A stretch of 64,000 nucleotides of DNA from Trochalopteron elliotii (Eukaryota > Chordata > Aves > Passeriformes > Leiothrichidae): positions 562,668-626,667 of the forward strand of contig JANPWX010000038.1 in the NCBI GenBank assembly GCA_024734555.1, written 5' to 3'. A program made the translations under genes and the position numbers. This document shows, in pieces, positions 57,772-64,000 of the stretch. A model generated the notes under the pieces. The model was given only the letters and a program-made list of their open reading frames with translations, was not told the origin of the DNA and searched no databases. Every line of letters begins with the position of its first letter. Position 1 is the stretch's first letter.

Positions 57772-59736
57772 TTAATTCTGCCAACATCTCAGTTCAAATA
57801 TCACTTGAGCGATTTAAGGAAAGGAGACGGAAGGGAATGAGGAAAAGATGAGAGGGAAGAATGAAGAGGAAGAAGGAGAGGATAAGGAGTCAAAGAAGAT
57901 GGGAGAGGTGAATTAGACACACACTTAAGAAAAAGATTGTATCCCCATAGTGAGGTAGGCAAGAAGTGCTTTTATTGTAGTCTGATATATCTTGTTATCT
58001 GTGTTTAGAGGAGAAGAATTTACCTAGCCGTGAGGTCAAGTCCAAATGTTTATCCAGTGAAGAATTAGGGAGTGGGAGGCATGGAAAGCAGAGCTGTGGT
58101 GGCCGTATATTCTACACAGACTCAGCCTGCATCTGCTTGTCTGGCCATAAACCTGCAAGGCAAATGGGGAAAAACTGTGTGGTGCTTGCGTCTGTGACTT
58201 CCCTGAGTCTGTCCTGCGCCAGATTTCATTGAAATCATTGTTTTAATCATCTTCAATGAAGTCATCCATGACTGTCGTAAAACTTTCCTCCCAGCATCAT
58301 AGGAGCTAAGCAGCCATTATACTGATGAGATTATTGAGATTTTGTATGTGTCTTATAGTGTGGCTTTCATCAAACCACAATTCTGTTGCTTTGGCAGGAG
58401 ATTTTTTTTTAATTAATTTATGAAACATAGCAGCATTTTGCACAGCTAAGTGCTTATTAAAAAAAGAGAATGTGGTGGTAGAGATATGTAGTCAGTGGAG
58501 GTACTGGGGTATTCAAGAAAATTGATTGGTTTTTTTTGTTGGTGATTTGATTTTATTAAATTTCTAGTTATTGCCTTTAGTCATGATAGATTTTTCATGA
58601 CCTTAAAACTAATTGTGAACAACAGAGGAACTTAAGGAGAGATTGAATGATTTCACATCTGAGTTGTTTTTTACTTGATGTACAGACATGATGCTTTTCT
58701 TTGTTGGCAAAAGTTTTCCATGCTGCAGGTTGTGAGACACCGTTTTGTCTTTTGGGAGTACAAAATTCACAAGAGAGTGTAGGAAAGAGGAGAGCATCTC
58801 CCTTTTTTCTAAGGTCAATATCATATGCAAATTCTGTGTTAGGTACTTTAGGGACTCCCAGATTTTCAGTGTCTGGGGCAAGCATCCTGAGCATGAGAAA
58901 TTTGGAATGGGGACCCAAGGGCATCTCATCCAGTATGAGTCCACGATATCCCTATGCTATGTTGTTTGAGGGAAGCCCATGATGCCCAATTCCGCTTGTA
59001 GCCATTAAAGCTGACATTGGCTAGAAAAAAATATTTCAGGTTTGGGGAATGATTTGCTTTTTCTTCCTCTTTCATGTTAAGGACATGCCATCTGTTTCAA
59101 ACAGGAAGTTCTGAAATGAGCATTTCTGATGTCTGGTGACACCTGTAGTTCATGTAATTTTTTGGAAATGGTAATGAATTAGTTGCTTGGATAAAATGAC
59201 TCCCTCTCAGCTGCTTTTGGGTGGTTTTATGTTTACTTGCATACCTCAGAAAGGATTTCTAGCACAGGTTTCTTGACCAGATCAAGCAATGTATCTCAGC
59301 ATCTTAAAGCCTCCTTCCTCACACCACATGATCAGAAATGTCTCTTGCTTAGAGAGGCTTCTAATCTTGGGGAAATTTTCACTACATTTACAATTGGCTT
59401 GGCAACCACACTACAGTTTCTAAATCCATGAGCATTTGTATGGAGAGTAAAAAGTAAATCCCTGCTTTAACCAGTATACAGTCTAAATGCACATTTCTCA
59501 TAAGGAGTATATTTCATTTATACGGTTCTTAATGTCATAGTCCCCACACTATCATTACTTAAACTATCAATTGCCTATCCTATACACAGGGTGGTTTTCT
59601 CACATGTCACCTTTTATAGCCACAAAACACAAGGGATTTGGGTAGCACTGAAGGATGTGTATCGAGTATGGAGGGAAAAATTCCAATTGTTATTATTACT
59701 CATGACCGGAACAAGTCAGTACATTATACTGATAAT

Positions 59737-59768
59737 CCAATGTGCCAATGTGCCAATGTGCCAATGTG
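59737..59768. repeat. (CCAATGTG)4 minisatellite
   Basis: Four perfect head-to-tail copies of an 8-base unit containing a CCAAT core. Likely length-variable. Confidence 0.95.
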
Positions 59769-62700
59769 AAGTTTGAAAGTATTGAAAAAACAGAGAACGG
59801 TGTCAATCATTGATCTCGAAGCTTGGCCAGTGAACGAAGCAAGAAACCTTCCACACACCTTTAAAAGTAATTATTATTCATAAACATGCTTGTTCCAGTT
59901 TAATAAGCTTGTTTGTTTAACCCTGACTTCAGTTTCTTTAATTGCTTTTATTAAACCACAAAGAAGGTGTACATGTCTAAGTAAATGGGGAACTTTCCAC
60001 TTCCACATTCAAACCTTTTATTAAGAACATGTGTACTCAGACATTTATTAGTGCTATCAATGCTGCCATGTTGCCTGGTTCCTTTGGAAAAAAAAAGTAT
60101 GAGAGTCATTCTTAGGTAAGTACTTACATCTGAATGAAGGTGTAATGTTTTTCAGGTAATTTTCTTGGAATAATTTTAATTGCCAACTTTCAGACTGACT
60201 GGTTTGGACCATAGCCAGGTTACATTTGGGTCATTGCCTATTTATAATGTTTTCAGAATAGACAGTGCAGGTGTCGATTTGTGTGCACTCTTATAAATGT
60301 TTCCTATGGGCTTCTGCTGTTTGTGCAGAAGAGGACAATTCAAATTGCCATTGCAACAATTTTACAGATTTTACTTAGCAAAACTGCAAGGAAAGAGTGC
60401 CTTGTCCTGGATATAGACATTTAGATAGAACAGCTGGGCTCTTTGGGTTACCCAGTCTGATTTGGCTTTGTTGCATGGCTCTGGTCATTCAGTCCTAACA
60501 GACTGAAACTAGGATACACCGTTCTCCAACCTTATCTCTGGAGAAAAAGGAAAAAAACAAATAAAACAGAAAAACCAGAGCGGAAAAAAATAGCAAGACA
60601 ACAGCACTCCAGCAGGATCCTGATCTAGGACAAGGTCTTTTGTTGCCACCTCTAATAATCACCAACAATTGAATTTCACCACAGAAAAAAATACCATTAA
60701 ATGACCCACGTCTCTATATTACATGTGCTTTACAGTAAAGACAGAGTTTGGTTATTTTAAGTTTTTTTATAATGGAAGAGTAGCTGTGAGGTGAGAAAGC
60801 AGATGGTCTTTCCTCTGAACAACTCACATCTTAAGTAAGTAATTGTGCAAGCATAAGGAGAACAAGAGAAAGAAGAGGGTGTGTGCACACATTGTCATGG
60901 TGTGTGAAGATGCTCTGTAACCCAGGATTTCTCAGGGCTGAAAGTGTTCAAGGTTTTGAACTATTCAGATCTCTTTTTTCCCCTGTGCAGCCTGTGAGTT
61001 TAACTCTCTGAGCTGACCTCTATGTCAACAGATGACTTGGACTGTGTCTGACCATAGGAGATTGTGCACAGCATTCCCGTGTCTCCCAAGCTGTGATGTG
61101 CATGTCTTGGAAAGGTTTGACTGAGGAGAGGTCTCTCCACTCTTCCTTCGATCAAAGTTTCACATTGCCTGCAGTACTGCTTAGTCTCCTCCAAGACATT
61201 TAGACCTCTCTTTTTTTCCTATCTTTGGCCAGCAGTTTTCTGCACTTTTCAAGTTCCTGCTCACCCACAAAGGGGCAGGAGCCCCTTCCCCCTCAGCTCT
61301 TCACATGTGGATTGCTGCTACCTCTTCTTCTGGCGTCCAGGTGTCCCAGCAAGCAAAACAGGGTTAAACCTTTGTCTCAGCAGCTCATGTAGCATCGAAC
61401 AACTGGCAGAGGAGAAGAAACCAAGAGATTATTAATGTGACTGCAGAGGGAGTTTGCACATATGGCTGGAGCTGAAGGAATGAGTGCTGTAGTGCCTTGG
61501 GAAGCTGAGCCAGCCAGCAGTGCTCACCAAGGAGCCTGTGTGGCACCAGGAAGCTGCTTTCACACAGAGCAGGGTAGAAGCAATTCATCTCAAAACCACG
61601 TTGGGGTTTAAAGGATGTACATTAGCATGTGGCAGTGTCATAGTCAGGTGTGCCCTCCTCACATGGTCAGGGACAACTCCTTTAAGCGGTGGAAATCAGG
61701 ACAAAATCAGCAGCAGAGAGTTGGTACATCAGTTGTCATTCATTATCTCTTCAAGTCATCTTTGGATTACTGATAATTAGAGGATGTGTTGACTCATTTG
61801 CCTGTGCTGTGGAGCTGACGATTATTTGAAAAGGAAATAAAATGACCTCTGAGAGAGGTGGTGCTGGCTGCTCTCAAGTGGGGGCTGCCACAGTGAGAAT
61901 CATGCACCCAGGCATTTAGGATTGCACATCTGTTCTTTGCTGTAGGTTTAATGTGATTTTAAATAAATAGGAAAATTGAAAGGCATGAGACAAAGAGGAA
62001 AGTGCATGAAAGGAAAACAGGATGTCATTTAACAGAAAAAAATAAAAACCTGTTAGAAAATGCTAGTCTTTGATGTCTTGGTTGTTTAGATCACATAGCA
62101 TTAAAAATGAGATTAAAAACAAGATTAAAATCATGCTCATTTTATACATCATATCTCCACCATTGCAAGCACTTTCAAGTTGTAGTCAGTTAAGGAGCTT
62201 TTAATGATAACGATCCAATTATTTTTAAGACCTGGTAATAAATACATCATGTCGATATTTTAAGGGTTTAAATTAATGATTTCAGTTTTACAACTTGGTA
62301 AAAGCTGTTGTAAGAAATAGACATGCCATATGAAATTCCATTGGCCAGGCACCCTTAAATTATACCCTGTTCCTGCTACACTGCAAAACATAAATCAAAA
62401 TTGGAAACCTGCGAGTAATTATTTCTCTACTTCCTGTTTTCTTGGAATGGCATTATGACGTTCAAATCCTGCATGGAGGTCATGGCTGAGATGTTTCCAA
62501 CAGCAGTGAATAGTTTGAGTCTTTCAGATGTGAAGATGCACAAATTGGTGTTTTCCTATACAGTATGATGTCACACTTGCATGATTCTTTCTTTTCCTTA
62601 ATTTTATTATTAGAGTTTTTAAGTACTTCCTTAAAAGTGGAGGAGGAAATTAAAATAGATATAATATAATTAGTGGATGAGGAACGCAGACTCTTCTAAT

Positions 62701-63810
62701 TATCTTTTGGGGATGACAGTGATTCTGGACAGGTGGTATTACAGATGTCACCTCTGTAATAATTGCCCATAATTACATGCCTAATAGTAAAAGTACTCTG
62801 AAGTAGTTTATCCCTGTTTTTGAGCTTTGTGGAGAATCCAACTCTATTCATTGCAGGGATCAGACTCTACTGCTGCTCTTGGCGTCCTGGCACAACAGCC
62901 CAAGTACTGAGCCTTGATCAGTCCTTTAAGTTATTCTCTTGAACCAGCTCCTTAAAACAGTTGCAGTTTCTCATTTAGGCAAAGATTCAAGAGAAGTGGC
63001 TGAAGAACTAAGAACAAGTTTGTCTGAATTGCCTTCCTGTTTCCTCGTGTGCAGTTGTTTTTTGTTTCTAGCACAGCACTGTCAAAACAGAGGCACCTAT
63101 CAGGATGTGGATGAGAGGAGTGTGCTAGCTGTGTGGAAAAAGAAATCTGTGCTTGTGCACTCCTTTATTTTATTTGGTAAGGGAGACTGAACTCTGTTTT
63201 GGATTATTTTTTTTTTTTTGATAGCCTAGTCTTGGTTTTAAAAAACAAAGAAACAATGATTCACAATTAAGCCTATAGTTTCAAATTTCATCTTGCAGAA
63301 CAAAGACTTTGTCAGTCTTTTTGTGCTTTCCCTTGCTCTGAATTTCCATGCCAGATGAACCTAAGCTGTTTACTCCCAGGACTGAGTATTCATCTTGCAC
63401 TGTGGGCAGGTGAGCACTTGCAGAGCTGAGCTCTCTTCAGTGACATCTTCAAATGAATCATGCTGAGCCAGTGGCCTCAACACACTTCCCACAGAGTCTG
63501 GTGTTCCTCTTCTGGAGCTGGTTAGCAGCAGCTAGAGCATGTGTTTATCCCTGCAACTTGTATGCTGCTTTAGTGTTAGAAAAAAAAGTTCAGTTGTTTC
63601 TAAAGAAGCATAGTACAGGAAATCCAGATCTTACAAAAGAAGAAAATATTGTCACTGACAGGCTCGTGTTTGCTGCTGTATTTTAATATTTTAATCAAAT
63701 ACGTGTGGGTTTTTTCCTCTGATTTATAATGCTAAATAGAATACTGTAGAATACTATCTTTCCTTTTACACTTTATGCAATGCATACATGTGGTGTAGTA
63801 TATAGTAATT

Positions 63811-63850
63811 GTATGTACAGTACATTGTAAAATAATGTACTATATCATAC
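63811..63850. repeat. AT-rich imperfect stem
   Basis: Left arm gtatgtacagtacatt and right arm aatgtactatatcatac pair with a two-base bulge and one mismatch around a short loop. It lies in a TA/TG-rich patch and is probably incidental. Confidence 0.6.
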
Positions 63851-64000
63851 ACACAACATAAAGTTAGTTATGTGTGTTTGTGTGTATACGCAGGTGTATG
63901 TATGCACAGACATATTCTTTGTTTTGAAAACCCTACTCCTGCAGAGGTAGTGGATTTAGGTGTAATTATGGCATCTCATTGACCAAGAGAGTGTGTAAGT

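Noticed and set aside
58595..58982. Cluster of overlapping open frames of 74-111 codons on both strands
   Set aside because: No domain, repeat family or splice signal recognised. Overlap on both strands suggests chance.
59737..59768. Short direct repeats considered as a CRISPR-like array
   Set aside because: Units are contiguous 8-mers without spacers in a vertebrate genome, so this is a minisatellite.

Overview
This is vertebrate nuclear DNA, most likely from a bird and probably a songbird. The evidence is low gene density, a long gene with kilobase-scale introns, decayed CR1 LINE tails on both strands, and two LTR-like sequences of avian type. The species cannot be read from the sequence. 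There are no operons, no bacterial features and no CRISPR array.

The only gene I can support is VWC2 (brorin, a secreted BMP antagonist with two VWC domains), on the + strand. Its first coding exon is 33837-34550 and its second is 41158-41287. The intron between them is 6,607 bp with GT-AG ends. The next intron opens at 41288 and runs past the window end. I did not find the conserved terminal coding exon (about 50 residues) in the remaining 22.7 kb, so the gene appears to continue beyond 64000. The promoter is a CpG island (about 32326-33250) interrupted by a 397-base run of N (32439-32835). Downstream of it lie a TATA-like box, a candidate 5'UTR splice acceptor and three upstream ATGs ahead of the start codon.

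Layout: 1-561 is a probable 3' part of an endogenous retroviral LTR. About 560-32300 is gene-free upstream DNA carrying CR1 tails (8640-8869 +, 16820-17580 -, 24105-24190 +, 24832-24905 -), a long AT-rich hairpin (9401-9598), a solo LTR in minus orientation (28565-29126), a GC-rich patch and a symmetric double E-box (30435-30462). 32326-34550 holds the promoter, leader and first coding exon. 34551-64000 is intron apart from the second coding exon. The intron holds a CR1 scrap, several short tandem duplications, a poly-A/poly-T pair, a 50-codon ORF with a good Kozak context, and one strong splice acceptor followed by a short in-frame ORF.

Nothing here forms an obvious new multi-gene system. 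The items most worth a second look are the long hairpin at 9401, the upstream-ORF arrangement in the VWC2 leader, the double E-box palindrome, the LTR about 5 kb upstream of VWC2, and the possible alternative terminal exon at 47413. Repeat-family assignments and the VWC2 call rest on recalled family sequences, not on a database search.
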